Shown here piece after piece: positions 23,802 to 33,045 of a stretch of 64,000 nt of DNA. A program made the translations under genes and the position numbers. This stretch comes from an uncultured Bacteroidales bacterium (GTDB taxonomy: Bacteria > Bacteroidota > Bacteroidia > Bacteroidales > F082), in contig ONFO01000019.1 in the NCBI GenBank assembly GCA_900317155.1, positions 1 through 64,000 on the forward strand, written 5' to 3'. The first letter of the stretch is position 1. Each line of letters opens with the position of its first letter. Under the pieces are notes generated by a model. It did not search any database. It was not told where the DNA came from and saw only the letters and a program-made list of their open reading frames with translations.

Positions 23802-26800
23802 TCACCACCACCTTCTGGACTCGCTGCTCAGGATGCGGCCGGTGACGTCGATGACTTGCAGGGTGGCTTTGCCATCGTTGTTGATGATCCAGTTGCCGTT
23901 GCTATAGAAGGCGAAGCTGTCGTCGGCGGCATTGCCTGTGGCGAACACCAGCTTGAAGCGGCTCTCGTAGTCGGTCGTGAGGGCGTCGAAGGTGTAGCTC
24001 GGGGTCTGGAGCAGGTCGACGTCGTTGCCGGTCATGTTATCGACGAGGTGGAGGTAGCTGAAGGAGACTTCCTCGCTGCTGAAGCTCAGCGTGTAGCTGC
24101 CGTTCTCGTTGGCGCGGAAGTTGACGGGCAGCTCGCCCATGGCTTCAGCGCTGACCACTGCATAGTCGATGTTGTCCTGCGGGATGTAGACCTTCGTGCT
24201 GTTGTTCCTGAGTTGGAACTTAGGCAGCGTGCGGCCTTCGCCGAAGCGGACCATGGCACGGTCGACGACACCACGGTTCTTGTTCACGTTGAGTGCGAGG
24301 CTTGCGCCCTTGCTTTCCGGGGCAGTGGTAGTGAAGGTGAGTTGCTCGGTTTCTTCCGTTGTGATGACGAAGATACCTTCCATAGGCTCAATGTATTCAG
24401 CTGCTCCTTCTGCAACACGGTCGGCAAGGATTATTTCGGTGCCGTTATTCATCACATAGAAGTCGCGGTCGCCAATGTAGGCATTCACGGTGAAGGGGTT
24501 ACCCACGAGGTTATAACCCGCAAGATGGGTTGTGGTGTTCTCGCCCGGGTCGTTGCTTAAGGTGACCACTTTGCTGTTGCCTTTGTAAGGCAGGCCAGCG
24601 AAGGTGAGGGTGACATCATTCTTGTTGGCGTAGAGGTAACCCGTGCCGTTGGCGAGGTTGAAGTTGGTCTTTCTGTAGTTCAGCCATTCGTCTGACTTTG
24701 TCTGGTCGAAACGGTAGAGGTCGTAGGTGCTGGTCTCAGAAGTGGCAGTTGCACCCAAGTTGTCGGTAATCATACCCACAGTGGTAGGATCGACATTATC
24801 GGCCAAAGGTGAAGCGATGAGGTACCAGTTGCCGGTGCCTTCGCCGTAGCCAGCGATGGGCTTGGTGAAGGTAGGAACAATCTCAACCGTTACGTCATCA
24901 ATGCAGGCACCATACCAGCTGGTGCCAGTGTATTGCCATCTGAACACCAAACGGGTGGCATTGCTGGGGATGGTATAGTTTCCAAGATAGGTCTGGCACT
25001 GTTTCATGGTGGTAGTGTTGTCGTAGTTCTTAATCACCTGATAGCTGTTGTAATCCACGTCAGCATCAGTGATGTAGCCCAAGCTAAGCGTTCCGGCGGA
25101 AGCATTTTCGGTCTTCATCCAGAAGCTGACTATCAACGTGCTAAGGTCGTTGGTGAAGATAGGCAGAGCGAGGTAGGAGTTGGTGCTGGCTTCGCCCTTG
25201 AAATACAATGTGCCAGTACCGCCGTGGACGTAATAATATGAACCGCTGTTGATGATATGCGGATATACCGTACCTTCGGAATAGCTATCCCAGCAGGTAG
25301 GAACGATACCGTTGGTTTCACTATAGATATGGGTGCCAGTAATATCTTCAAAGTCTTCGGTGAAGGGATTCGTAGCGGTGATGGCTTGTGCCTCGCATTC
25401 GGTGGTGAAGCTCATTGTTTCACTCCATTCGCTAGGAGTACCATTACAGACAGAACGCACCTTTACAGTGTAGGTCGTTGCAGGTGTTAAACCGGTCAAT
25501 GTGTAGCTGACGGTGGTTCCATTGATGGTGACACCTGTTGTTTCAGAGGTAAGACTGATGGGGTTGGTATCGTCGCCGGTGCTGATTTGCCAAGCTGAGG
25601 CATCACTCGTCCAGCTCAGGTTGGCTGTAGTGGCGGCCGGGACAGCAGCCAACTCGTTAGGCACCATGCAGGCTGCTTCGGTGGTGAAGCTGACAGCAGC
25701 CGTCTCGTGCCCCGTTTCATTTGTACAAGCACTCTTCACCTTCACCTGATAGTCGGTTTCTGGATCAAGGCCATCGAGGGTATAGGTGAGTTCATCTGTG
25801 GTACCATGTAAATTCCAAGTGTTAACCACCATACCAGTGATGTTAATGTCGTCCACATAGAAGCAGTCATCGTTGGAATCCGTACCGGAATCTTTGTAAT
25901 ATCTCCAAATAAGAGTGTTGTTGCCAGCGGCAAGTTCAAATTCGTAGTCTATCCAAGAGCCAGCTCCTGAAACATTAACTTTTTGTGTACCATTGATGAG
26001 GAAACGGCCATAATCATAACCGCTTTCTGACGAAACTTTTGCCCTAAATTGGACCGTGCCAGGACCGACCACTTGAAGGGTCAAGTCAGAAGTTGCGTAT
26101 GCCGTGTGATATCCTCCGCTCTTGGCATAATGGGCACCTTCATTTTCAACCACAGTCCAAGGATAAGTAGTGCTATTGGTAAATGAAGCTTGACTGAAAT
26201 CGCCTGTCTCAAAGTCGGCAGCTGCCACAGTAGCACTCTCTTCTTCGCCATAGTATACCTCGTAGCTGTCGCTTTCGCCAGTCCAATTCAATGTGGTTTG
26301 GCTTCCAGTGGTGCCGCTGACGGCAAGACCAGTAGGAGCGGGGCAGGCAATAGGTGTAGTGAAGCTCACTTCGCTGCTCCAGTCTCCAGGGGTGCCGTTG
26401 CAGACAGCACGCACCTTGGCGGTGTAGGTTTCACCATCGGTAAGTCCAGTGAGTTCGAAATTAGTATTGGTGTTGGCAGGAACGGGGTTGGCTTCGTCGC
26501 CGTTGACGCAGATTTCCCATGCGGAAGCATCGGAATTCCAGCTCAATTGTGCGGTGTGGGCAGTCACATTAGTATAGGTCACGGTATTAGGCACCATGCA
26601 AGCTGCTTCGGTGGTGAAACTTACAGCAGCAGTTTCGTGGCTCGTTTCACCATCACAATTGCTCAACACCTTCACCTCGTAATCTGTCTCTGGGCTGAGG
26701 CCGTCAAGGGTGTAGGTGGTACCTATAACAGGATCCTGATTGTGCGTTATCCATTGGCCAGCCTCATAAGGAATTCCGCAGTGTACATTGTCGATGTGAA

Positions 26801-29162
26801 GGTGGTTGTCGCCGCCGGTATTTTGCATAGTTGATGGATTCGTGGATTCGCCGTAGAAGGCAATCTTCACATCCTTTCCTTGGTAGGCCGAAAGGTTGAT
26901 GGCGACATTTTCACCCGTAGAAGAAATGGTATTATAAACGTATTCAGAGCCAGTGTTGTTCCATTCGCGCAGGATATGCCATTCTTCATCGGCATAAATC
27001 AGGACAACGAACCTGTCGTCGGCTTGAACGGTGTTATCTTCAATAGGATTCGCGTTGTCGAAGTCAGTCAAGGCAAGGTCGAAACTCAGGTTCTGGCTAA
27101 GGTTGAATTCAGGTGTCACAAGCCAATACTTGCAGGAAGTGCCATAGATGTTGAGTGCCATGTTATAAGTACCCAAGGCATTGGTGTTCGTGGTCCAATA
27201 GCTAGTAACTGTTGACAAAGTGGCGGTGCCAGCAATGACAGCATCAACCAAGCCGCTGTATCTCGTCCAGCCAGAGGGAACACCTGCGTCGAACTCCTCA
27301 TATACGCCATCCACGTAGGCAGCCGTTCTGTACATCACATCGTAACTGTCGCTGTTGCCAGTCCAATTCAATATGGTTTGGCTTCCTGTGGTGTTGCTAA
27401 CGGCAAGGCCCGTAGGAGCGGGGCAGGCGATAGGTGTGGTGAAGGTGTACGTAGTGCTCCAGAGGGTACCCTCGGTGTCGCAGTCGGGCTTCACGCGGGC
27501 GAAATACTGAGTACCGTCGGTAAGTTCAGTAAGGGCCTTGCTAGGAGTGGTGATCACATCGAAGCTTTGGAGATTCTCAGTGAAGTCGTTTTTGGTGGCG
27601 ACTTGAAGCACCCAAGCGGTTTCGGTGCCGTTGACGTTGGGGGTCCAAGTCAGCGTGACTCCGTGAGCGGTAACGCTGTTCGTGGCTGCGGTCAAGCTCT
27701 GCGGCTGGAAGCAGGAGGGAGCCTCAGTGATGGTGATGTCATCGATATAGGCGCCGTTGGTGGCATTGCTTGAGTTGGCGGCGTCAATCATGATGGCGAG
27801 GTATTTAGCCGTTGTATTGGCAGGAATAATATAGGTGAATTCCTGATAGGTAGAAGAAACAGAAGGATTAGAGCTATTGGTAATCTCAACGAAAGTGCTG
27901 GCATCGGTCGGGTCGCTCATTGTGCCCACTTTGAAGGTGCTGCTGGCGTTGTAGCCTTTAACCATCATCGAAACTTGCTTGCCGGCCAAGCCCGTCATTT
28001 CGGGCAGGATAGCATATTGCGGTTGCGGGTCGTAGCTGTAGTAGCTTGAATAAACGGAATAAAACTTCATGTAATTGGATCCAGAGTAGGCGTATGAAGA
28101 AGCTGAATAGCTTGACATGCTGGGATAATACATATAGGAGCTATATGTACATGTGTTGATGTAGTTCCAGCAGAAGGGAAGCTCTCTGGTAGAAGGCGTG
28201 TAGTTTGCGGCTGGCGAATAGCTATCGAAGTTTTCGCTATAGCCCAGGGCGGCAATCACATCGCAGGCGGTGGCGAAGGAAACAGCCGAAGTCCAGCCAC
28301 CGCTGATATCCGGGTCTTGTGGTGTTCCGCAGTTGCCGCGGATCCAAACATAATATTGGGTGGCGGCGCTGAGACCTGTAATCTGATATGAATTGCCTTG
28401 TTGGTTAGCAGCCAATGGCGTAGTGTTCACATCGGGAGCCGTGTTGGTGGTTGACCAATAAATGTCGAAGTATAATTGGTCCTCGTTGCTGGCCGTCCAA
28501 CGGATAGTGGCTGCGTTGGCCTCTATATCTTCCTCTGCCACCTCAAGCAGCGTGGGCTTGGGGCAGGTGGCGGGAGTGCCGAAAGTCAACTGCACGTTGG
28601 GACGGTTGGACGTAACCGTACTATTTCCAGCACCTGAGGGATTCATCGGGTCAGGATCAGTGCTATCGTTACAATAGTAACGAGTCATGCCAGATGCTGA
28701 AGTGTGATTCCAATTGCCTCCACTATACCACTTGAGATAAGCTTTGTCAATGGCAATTAGAAGATTCTTGGTCCCGTCATAATTGAAAGCGTTGTCAAGC
28801 TCAATGGTAGCCCATCCAGAACCTGTAACGGATAATGTACCATCGAAAACCTGATCGGTGGAAGCAATACTAATCCAATCGTTTGTCATGTCTGTGTCAG
28901 AAACGGCTTTCATATACACCACAATGGGAAAGTCTTTGGCAGCCGTACCAGCATAACTGAAGCTGAGACTCAGAATATAACCCGTTTGATTAATCTCAGA
29001 AGCGGTATAAATCTGCTCCGAGAATGAATAGTTGTGATACGTTCCGATTGGGGTGTAATAATCGGTTGACGTGCCCGTACCAATCGTCACTGTTTGTGCG
29101 TTCGCTGCCCAAGGCGCGAAGAGCGCGAGCAGCATCAGAAGAAGTAAATGTTTACTTTTCAT
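23802..29162 (-). CDS. Giant fibronectin type III / adhesin-like T9SS protein with damaged sorting domain
   Basis: 1786 aa from the ATG at 29162 (signal peptide MKSKHLLLLMLLALFAPWAA...). The body alternates FnIII repeats, recognisable by the recurring PAPTGLAVS..TTGSQT.LNWTG and YTLDGL.PETDY.VKV phrases. Between them are jelly-roll, cleaved-adhesin-like domains (EEFDAGVPSGWTRY, ENFDSYSP, EDFEDITGTH). The C-terminal 400 residues (WYLIASPL, GYLYANK, GYNLVGNPF, YLHLVDNMTGNDVDLL) are a module shared with the proteins at 35030, 57839 and 61215. The sorting domain reads ATLQVIDVTGRILSSE and then SRRWW-stop, while another frame reads VQKVVVR-stop. The middle of the domain has been deleted with a frameshift. 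T9SS export is therefore doubtful. A surface adhesin role is inference. Confidence 0.85.
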   Translation of the reverse strand: MKSKHLLLLMLLALFAPWAANAQTVTIGTGTSTDYYTPIGTYHNYSFSEQIYTASEINQTGYILSLSFSYAGTAAKDFPIVVYMKAVSDTDMTNDWISIASTDQVFDGTLSVTGSGWATIELDNAFNYDGTKNLLIAIDKAYLKWYSGGNWNHTSASGMTRYYCNDSTDPDPMNPSGAGNSTVTSNRPNVQLTFGTPATCPKPTLLEVAEEDIEANAATIRWTASNEDQLYFDIYWSTTNTAPDVNTTPLAANQQGNSYQITGLSAATQYYVWIRGNCGTPQDPDISGGWTSAVSFATACDVIAALGYSENFDSYSPAANYTPSTRELPFCWNYINTCTYSSYMYYPSMSSYSASSYAYSGSNYMKFYSVYSSYYSYDPQPQYAILPEMTGLAGKQVSMMVKGYNASSTFKVGTMSDPTDASTFVEITNSSNPSVSSTYQEFTYIIPANTTAKYLAIMIDAANSSNATNGAYIDDITITEAPSCFQPQSLTAATNSVTAHGVTLTWTPNVNGTETAWVLQVATKNDFTENLQSFDVITTPSKALTELTDGTQYFARVKPDCDTEGTLWSTTYTFTTPIACPAPTGLAVSNTTGSQTILNWTGNSDSYDVMYRTAAYVDGVYEEFDAGVPSGWTRYSGLVDAVIAGTATLSTVTSYWTTNTNALGTYNMALNIYGTSCKYWLVTPEFNLSQNLSFDLALTDFDNANPIEDNTVQADDRFVVLIYADEEWHILREWNNTGSEYVYNTISSTGENVAINLSAYQGKDVKIAFYGESTNPSTMQNTGGDNHLHIDNVHCGIPYEAGQWITHNQDPVIGTTYTLDGLSPETDYEVKVLSNCDGETSHETAAVSFTTEAACMVPNTVTYTNVTAHTAQLSWNSDASAWEICVNGDEANPVPANTNTNFELTGLTDGETYTAKVRAVCNGTPGDWSSEVSFTTPIACPAPTGLAVSGTTGSQTTLNWTGESDSYEVYYGEEESATVAAADFETGDFSQASFTNSTTYPWTVVENEGAHYAKSGGYHTAYATSDLTLQVVGPGTVQFRAKVSSESGYDYGRFLINGTQKVNVSGAGSWIDYEFELAAGNNTLIWRYYKDSGTDSNDDCFYVDDINITGMVVNTWNLHGTTDELTYTLDGLDPETDYQVKVKSACTNETGHETAAVSFTTEAACMVPNELAAVPAATTANLSWTSDASAWQISTGDDTNPISLTSETTGVTINGTTVSYTLTGLTPATTYTVKVRSVCNGTPSEWSETMSFTTECEAQAITATNPFTEDFEDITGTHIYSETNGIVPTCWDSYSEGTVYPHIINSGSYYYVHGGTGTLYFKGEASTNSYLALPIFTNDLSTLIVSFWMKTENASAGTLSLGYITDADVDYNSYQVIKNYDNTTTMKQCQTYLGNYTIPSNATRLVFRWQYTGTSWYGACIDDVTVEIVPTFTKPIAGYGEGTGNWYLIASPLADNVDPTTVGMITDNLGATATSETSTYDLYRFDQTKSDEWLNYRKTNFNLANGTGYLYANKNDVTLTFAGLPYKGNSKVVTLSNDPGENTTTHLAGYNLVGNPFTVNAYIGDRDFYVMNNGTEIILADRVAEGAAEYIEPMEGIFVITTEETEQLTFTTTAPESKGASLALNVNKNRGVVDRAMVRFGEGRTLPKFQLRNNSTKVYIPQDNIDYAVVSAEAMGELPVNFRANENGSYTLSFSSEEVSFSYLHLVDNMTGNDVDLLQTPSYTFDALTTDYESRFKLVFATGNAADDSFAFYSNGNWIINNDGKATLQVIDVTGRILSSESRRWW

Positions 29163-29359
29163 AATTTGTAGATTTAAAGATTTAATATTTAAAGATTTAA
29201 AATTCAAGATTAAAAATTTAAAGATTAAAGATTTTTGCTAGTTCACTTGTGGGTACAATTCACCTTATTTAAAAAAACGTCCAAAAATACGAATAAAAAT
29301 GATATGGAGACAAAAAAATTGAAAAACAGGGGAAATAATTTAAGTTTCAAGGGAGAAGG

Positions 29360-29462
29360 GGATTTAAAATTCAAAGATTTAAAATTTAAGATTCAAAATA
29401 CCTCATACCTCATACTTCATACCTCATTCTGCATTCAGCATTCAGCATTCAGCATTCAAAAC
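29360..29462. repeat. Heptad repeat array, ~100 bp, changing unit sequence but keeping phase
   Basis: In 7-base steps: GATTTAA, AATTCAA, AGATTTA, AAATTTA, AGATTCA, AAATACC, TCATACC, TCATACT, TCATACC, TCATTCT, GCATTCA (four times). The phase is kept across the switch from AT-rich to CATACC to GCATTC units. Confidence 0.8.
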
Positions 29463-29520
29463 TCAAGTAACTGCTCAAAATCAAACTGCAATATTCTTTG
29501 GCTTCGGGACGATGGCTTAT

Positions 29521-29588
29521 GACTATGACAATGACCGCTTCAACCAAGGGCTGAAACTTCAGCATCCCCATGGAAACGGTCATAGTCA
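29521..29588. repeat. Dispersed ~75-bp repeat, copy 2
   Basis: Matches 15412-15491: CTATGACAATGACC, CAACCAAGGGCTGAAA, CTTCAGCATCCC, GGTCATAGTC. TATGAC/GTCATA ends can pair. Confidence 0.6.
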
Positions 29589-29659
29589 TTGTCAATGCTC
29601 ACAGTCAAAAAGTCTCGTAGTCTCGTGTCCAATAGGAAAACTAATTTTGCTCGTTTACT

Positions 29660-29815
29660 TAAGATTCAGCATTCAAGATTCAAAATTCAAAATTTAAGAT
29701 TCAACACACCTCATACCTCATACTTCATACCTCATACCTCATTCAGCATTCTGCATTCTGCATTCTACATTCTGCATTCTACATTCTGCATTCAGGATTC
29801 AAAGATTCAATTGTT
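29660..29815. repeat. Heptad repeat array, ~150 bp
   Basis: Unbroken 7-base phase: CATTCAA, GATTCAA, AATTCAA, AATTTAA, GATTCAA, then CATACCT units, then CATTCAG, CATTCTG, CATTCTA and back to GATTCAA. It runs into the 3' end of the frameshifted toxin gene and supplies its stop codon. Confidence 0.8.
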
Positions 29816-30128
29816 TGTTGAGCTTGATTATTTGGTTCGCGGCGGGTGTCCCAGAAGTCGGCAATATGGATGGTGTCTCCCTCAAAGTAATAGACAATCT
29901 TGTTCAGCTTATTGATGACAAAACTCCTATATTTGATGGAACGATTGGCAGTAAAGGCTCTTCGTGACCCATATAAGGATTTCTTGTCAGAAGTGTTTGG
30001 ACTTGATTTACTTCATTTCGGAAATTTTCTCTCACTTTAAGTCCATAATTCTTCCGAATGTAAGCAGCCGTCTTACGCAAGGCTTCTCTTGCCTGCTTAT
30101 GCCATATTACCTTTATCTCCACATTCAT
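29779..30128 (-). pseudogene. RelE/ParE-family toxin, frameshifted
   Basis: The first frame starts at 30128 with MNVEIKVIWHKQAREALRKT, AAYIRKNYG and RNPYMGHEEPLL, a normal RelE/ParE N-terminal half, and then goes out of frame (PIVPSNIGVLSSIS-stop). The missing half is intact one frame over: NRSIKYRSFVINKLNKIVYY, FEGDTIHIADFWDTRREP, reaching a stop in the heptad repeat at 29779. One base lost near 29955 explains this. The antitoxin gene upstream is intact and overlaps by 4 bp. The toxin is probably inactive unless the frameshift is an assembly error or programmed. Confidence 0.82.
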
Positions 30129-30391
30129 ACCGCTTCGACATACTCATGGGTCAGTTCAAGTTCTTCGTCCAACATTTTGAGAACTTCTTCATGCGTATAA
30201 AAGTTACCTTCGGCAAAATCGCGCTCCGACTGGTCAATTCTCGCCTCGATTTCCTCCATCGTGTATGGCTTGAGGACTTCTTCCTCAAGTTTGGCACGCT
30301 CTGACAGTTGCTTGGCCATCCATCGCATGTTACTCGGCGTGAGGGTGCTGTAGAGGTATTCGAGCAGGCTGGATAATGTTGCCTCGCTCAT
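30125..30391 (-). CDS. Antitoxin of a RelE/ParE-type module
   Basis: 88 aa, helical and acidic. The N-terminal half (SLLEYLYSTLTPSNMRWMAK) is followed by TMEEIEARIDQSERDFAEGN, a phrase typical of small antitoxins and addiction proteins preceding ParE/RelE toxins in Bacteroidales. ATGA overlap with the toxin start and its own -7 box at 30434. It would bind and neutralise the toxin and probably repress the operon. Confidence 0.72.
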   Translation of the reverse strand: MSEATLSSLLEYLYSTLTPSNMRWMAKQLSERAKLEEEVLKPYTMEEIEARIDQSERDFAEGNFYTHEEVLKMLDEELELTHEYVEAV

Positions 30392-30433
30392 GGTTTTATT
30401 CCTTTCTCAATTGTCATAGGTTGTTTTCGGTTG

Positions 30434-30441
30434 CAAAGGTA
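30434..30441 (-). promoter_or_regulatory. -7 box (TACCTTTG) of the antitoxin/toxin operon
   Basis: TAnnTTTG on the minus strand, 42 bp before the ATG at 30391. Confidence 0.55.
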
Positions 30442-30451
30442 GTATTTTATT

Positions 30452-30568
30452 TGATTCAAAGATTCAAGATCTAAAATTCAAAATTCAAAGATTCAAAATT
30501 TAAGATTCAAGATTCAACATACCTCATACTTCATACCTCATTCAGCATTCCGCATTCCGCATTCAAAA
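30452..30568. repeat. Heptad repeat array between the antitoxin and sugar transferase genes
   Basis: GATTCAA, AGATTCA, AAATTCA units pass into CATACCT/CATACTT and then CATTCAG, CATTCCG units in about 7-base phase, the same unit types as at 29360 and 29660. Confidence 0.7.
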
Positions 30569-30597
30569 TCTTGCCAAAAAAAACACGAGTCCGAATC

Positions 30598-32022
30598 CTA
30601 CTTCCCTCGTCCTTGGATGACAATCAAGACGGTGTAAATCAAAATCTTGATGTCGATGGCTAGGCTGACGTTCTCGATGTAGAGCACATCGTATTTCAGG
30701 CGTTCCACCATCTCATCCACATTCTCGGCATAGCCGTATTTCACCTCGCCCCAGCTGGTGATGCCGGGCTTCACCTTGAGCAACAGGCGGTAATAGGGTG
30801 CCTTCTCCATGATCTTGTCGATGAAATACTGCCGCTCGGGACGGTAACCCACCAGCGACATGTCGCCTTTCAGCACGGTCCAGAACTGCGGGATCTCGTC
30901 CAAGCGCACCTTGCGCATGAACTTGCCGAACTTGGTGATGCGCGGGTCGTCGTCGCTCGAGAGCATGGGCGTGCCGCTCGACTCGGCATCCACCCTCATG
31001 CTGCGGAACTTGGCCATCTTGAAAGGCTTGCCGCCCTTGCCGATGCGTTCCTGCACGTAGAAGACGGGGCCCTTCGAGGTCGCCTTCACGATGATGGCAC
31101 AGGCGAGAAAAACAGGCGAAAGCACCACCAAGGCGAAAACCGAAGCCACGATGTCGAAAGCACGCTTCACCACCCTCTGCCACACGGGCATCAACTCGGG
31201 CGTGACCTGCACGAGCGGCGCCTGCCAGATGGCCGACTGCTTGACCGTGCCGAAGACCAGGTCCTGCATGGCTGGGATAATCTTCACGTTGGCATCGGTG
31301 GAATCCACCACGGAGAGCAAGACCTTCATCGTCTCCACCTCCGAACGCTCGATGGCGATGATGACCTCCTCGACATTCTTGCTTTTCACAATCTGCTCAA
31401 TCTCACGATAGGAACCTAACCGCGGCAGGAACTCGCCCAACTTGTACTCTTTCTTGTCGTACACGTTGAGGAAGCCTATCACGCGGCGACCCGAAGGCTT
31501 CACCTCGTCCTCGATCTCCTTATAGATGGCGCAGGCGTTGTCGTTGCTGCCCACGATGAGCGTGTTGAACCCGATCTTCTTGCTCCTGATGCGCGAAATC
31601 ACCGAGTTGGTGATGATGACACGCGGGATGTAGGTCATCAGGAACTGGAGCGTGAACAAGGCTATAAACGACTGGTAATAGGATTTGTAGGAGACCACCT
31701 CGTCGTCGAGGATGACCACGAAGAAGAGGATGACCACACCCAAGAGCGTGATGAAGAAAGTCTGGCCGAGCTCCCTCAGCCTCGACTTCTGGTACACCTT
31801 CTCGTATGCACCCGTCACGGCATGGAGAATCAGCCAACAGATGGGGATGATGAGGATGCCCAGCCAAAAGCTCGGGGTGACGAAGGAATGCGTGATGCGG
31901 TCCCAATAGTTGATATAAAGGTCTTCGTGGGCCTTGCGGAAAAAGTAAAACAACGTCCATGCCAGAATGGAAGCAATCCAATCGACGACGAAATAGAGCG
32001 ATGCCAGCCTTTTCTTGTTCAT
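30598..32022 (-). CDS. Polyprenyl-phosphate sugar-1-phosphate transferase (exopolysaccharide priming enzyme)
   Basis: 474 aa. Four or five N-terminal membrane helices, a CoA-binding-like middle region, and a C-terminal bacterial sugar transferase domain. Its marks are KRAFDIVASVFALVVLSPVF, PVFYVQERIGKGGKPFKMAK, FRSMR, RKVRLDEIPQFWTVLKGDMS and LVGYRPER. It would transfer a hexose-1-phosphate from a UDP-sugar to undecaprenyl phosphate, the first step of surface polysaccharide synthesis. The sugar is not predictable. It overlaps the upstream lipoprotein gene by one base (TAATG). No capsule cluster is nearby. Confidence 0.9.
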   Translation of the reverse strand: MNKKRLASLYFVVDWIASILAWTLFYFFRKAHEDLYINYWDRITHSFVTPSFWLGILIIPICWLILHAVTGAYEKVYQKSRLRELGQTFFITLLGVVILFFVVILDDEVVSYKSYYQSFIALFTLQFLMTYIPRVIITNSVISRIRSKKIGFNTLIVGSNDNACAIYKEIEDEVKPSGRRVIGFLNVYDKKEYKLGEFLPRLGSYREIEQIVKSKNVEEVIIAIERSEVETMKVLLSVVDSTDANVKIIPAMQDLVFGTVKQSAIWQAPLVQVTPELMPVWQRVVKRAFDIVASVFALVVLSPVFLACAIIVKATSKGPVFYVQERIGKGGKPFKMAKFRSMRVDAESSGTPMLSSDDDPRITKFGKFMRKVRLDEIPQFWTVLKGDMSLVGYRPERQYFIDKIMEKAPYYRLLLKVKPGITSWGEVKYGYAENVDEMVERLKYDVLYIENVSLAIDIKILIYTVLIVIQGRGK

Positions 32023-32984
32023 TAGTTCATGTTGCGATAAAGCAGTTTCAGGTTATCGAAATAATAATAGCGCGGTTCGGAAGCGGGATGATAGAAATGG
32101 TTGTAGGCAACGTCCTCCCCTGTGGTGAGGTCGGAGGTGAAATAGATCTTGAAGTACGAAGCGCTCTGGTTTTTGTTCATATAAGGCCCGATGTTGATGT
32201 AGATTTTGTTCCAACGCTGGGGCTTGTCGTGGGTCTTGTCGGTCGGGGTCACCTTCACCAAAGGCAAACTCTCGAGGTAATAGTCGTGGTAGTATTTGAC
32301 TCCGACAAAGAAGGTGTCGTTGCAGTTGTAGTCCATCTCGAGCAGGCAATACACGCCGTTGGTGCCTTTGTAGAAGTCGAACTCGTCGGAGGTGGTCATA
32401 TAGAAATCCAAGGTATCGGGTGGCAGCTCCACCTTTCCCGACCAGAACGAATTGACCGAATGCCAGGCCTCAGGTCCGGTGACGCGGGCGACGCCGGGGA
32501 GGCTGTCGTAGTCGGGCAGCAGGGTGTTGGCGTTTTCGAAATCCTCCATCCATGCCACATTGGTGCCATCGCCGATGGGATAATAGCTCAGCGCTGGAGT
32601 GAGGTTGACGATGCTGTCCTCGGCAAGATTCAGATTGTTATACACCAAGGGCCGGTAGAAGGGGTACCTGTCGCGGGCATCCGAGCGGCCGTCCACCTTG
32701 ATACCGCCATAGATGGCCACCTTGTGCGGTCCTTTCTTCAACACAGGGAAGGTGGTCGGGAGCTCGTAGGCTCCAATGAGCTGGTCGTCGACATACACCC
32801 AGGCGTCCGCGATTTTACTTGTGTTGGCGCCGTAGGTGAAATAATCCGTGAGCGAGTCCACCCCGATGGATTCGATATGGATGTAGGAAGGCACCTTCTG
32901 TGGACCCTGGATCTTATTGCACGAAGCAAGACTCAAGGCAAGAAGAAGTCCCCAAACGAAAAAAAGCGTAGATTTTCGATTCAT
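32022..32984 (-). CDS. Uncharacterised lipoprotein
   Basis: 320 aa. The lipoprotein signal ends SLASC (residues 19-23). The mature part begins with a region of carboxypeptidase-like or PEGA-like form (AWVYVDDQLIGAYELPTTFP, KKGPHKVAIYGGI), then a beta-rich domain (WNKIYINIGPYMNKNQSASY, FKIYFTSDL) that looks jelly-roll-like. I do not know a named family. The gene is coupled to the sugar transferase by a one-base overlap and follows the dehydrogenase by 61 bp, so it may take part in polysaccharide assembly at the surface; that is inference. Confidence 0.7.
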   Translation of the reverse strand: MNRKSTLFFVWGLLLALSLASCNKIQGPQKVPSYIHIESIGVDSLTDYFTYGANTSKIADAWVYVDDQLIGAYELPTTFPVLKKGPHKVAIYGGIKVDGRSDARDRYPFYRPLVYNNLNLAEDSIVNLTPALSYYPIGDGTNVAWMEDFENANTLLPDYDSLPGVARVTGPEAWHSVNSFWSGKVELPPDTLDFYMTTSDEFDFYKGTNGVYCLLEMDYNCNDTFFVGVKYYHDYYLESLPLVKVTPTDKTHDKPQRWNKIYINIGPYMNKNQSASYFKIYFTSDLTTGEDVAYNHFYHPASEPRYYYFDNLKLLYRNMN

Positions 32985-33045
32985 AACACAGCGGTTAATT
33001 AATAAGGTAACGCAGTCCTCAGGTGAATATTGTAGAGACCTTTCA

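Larger units (their letters stand above)
29163..29778. other. 616-bp repeat-rich spacer upstream of the giant FnIII gene
   Basis: No gene seen. It contains AT-rich heptads (29164-29230), a long heptad array (29360-29462), the second copy of the ~75-bp repeat (29521-29588) and most of another heptad array (29660-29815). Open frames here are translations of repeats. Confidence 0.7.

Noticed and set aside
29235-29522. 95-codon open frame on the plus strand (MLVHLWVQFTLFKK...)
   Set aside because: Most of it is a translation of heptad repeats; no promoter, no recognisable domain.
29360-29815. CRISPR array
   Set aside because: Repeats are 7 bases in continuous phase with no unique spacers of 25-40 bases.
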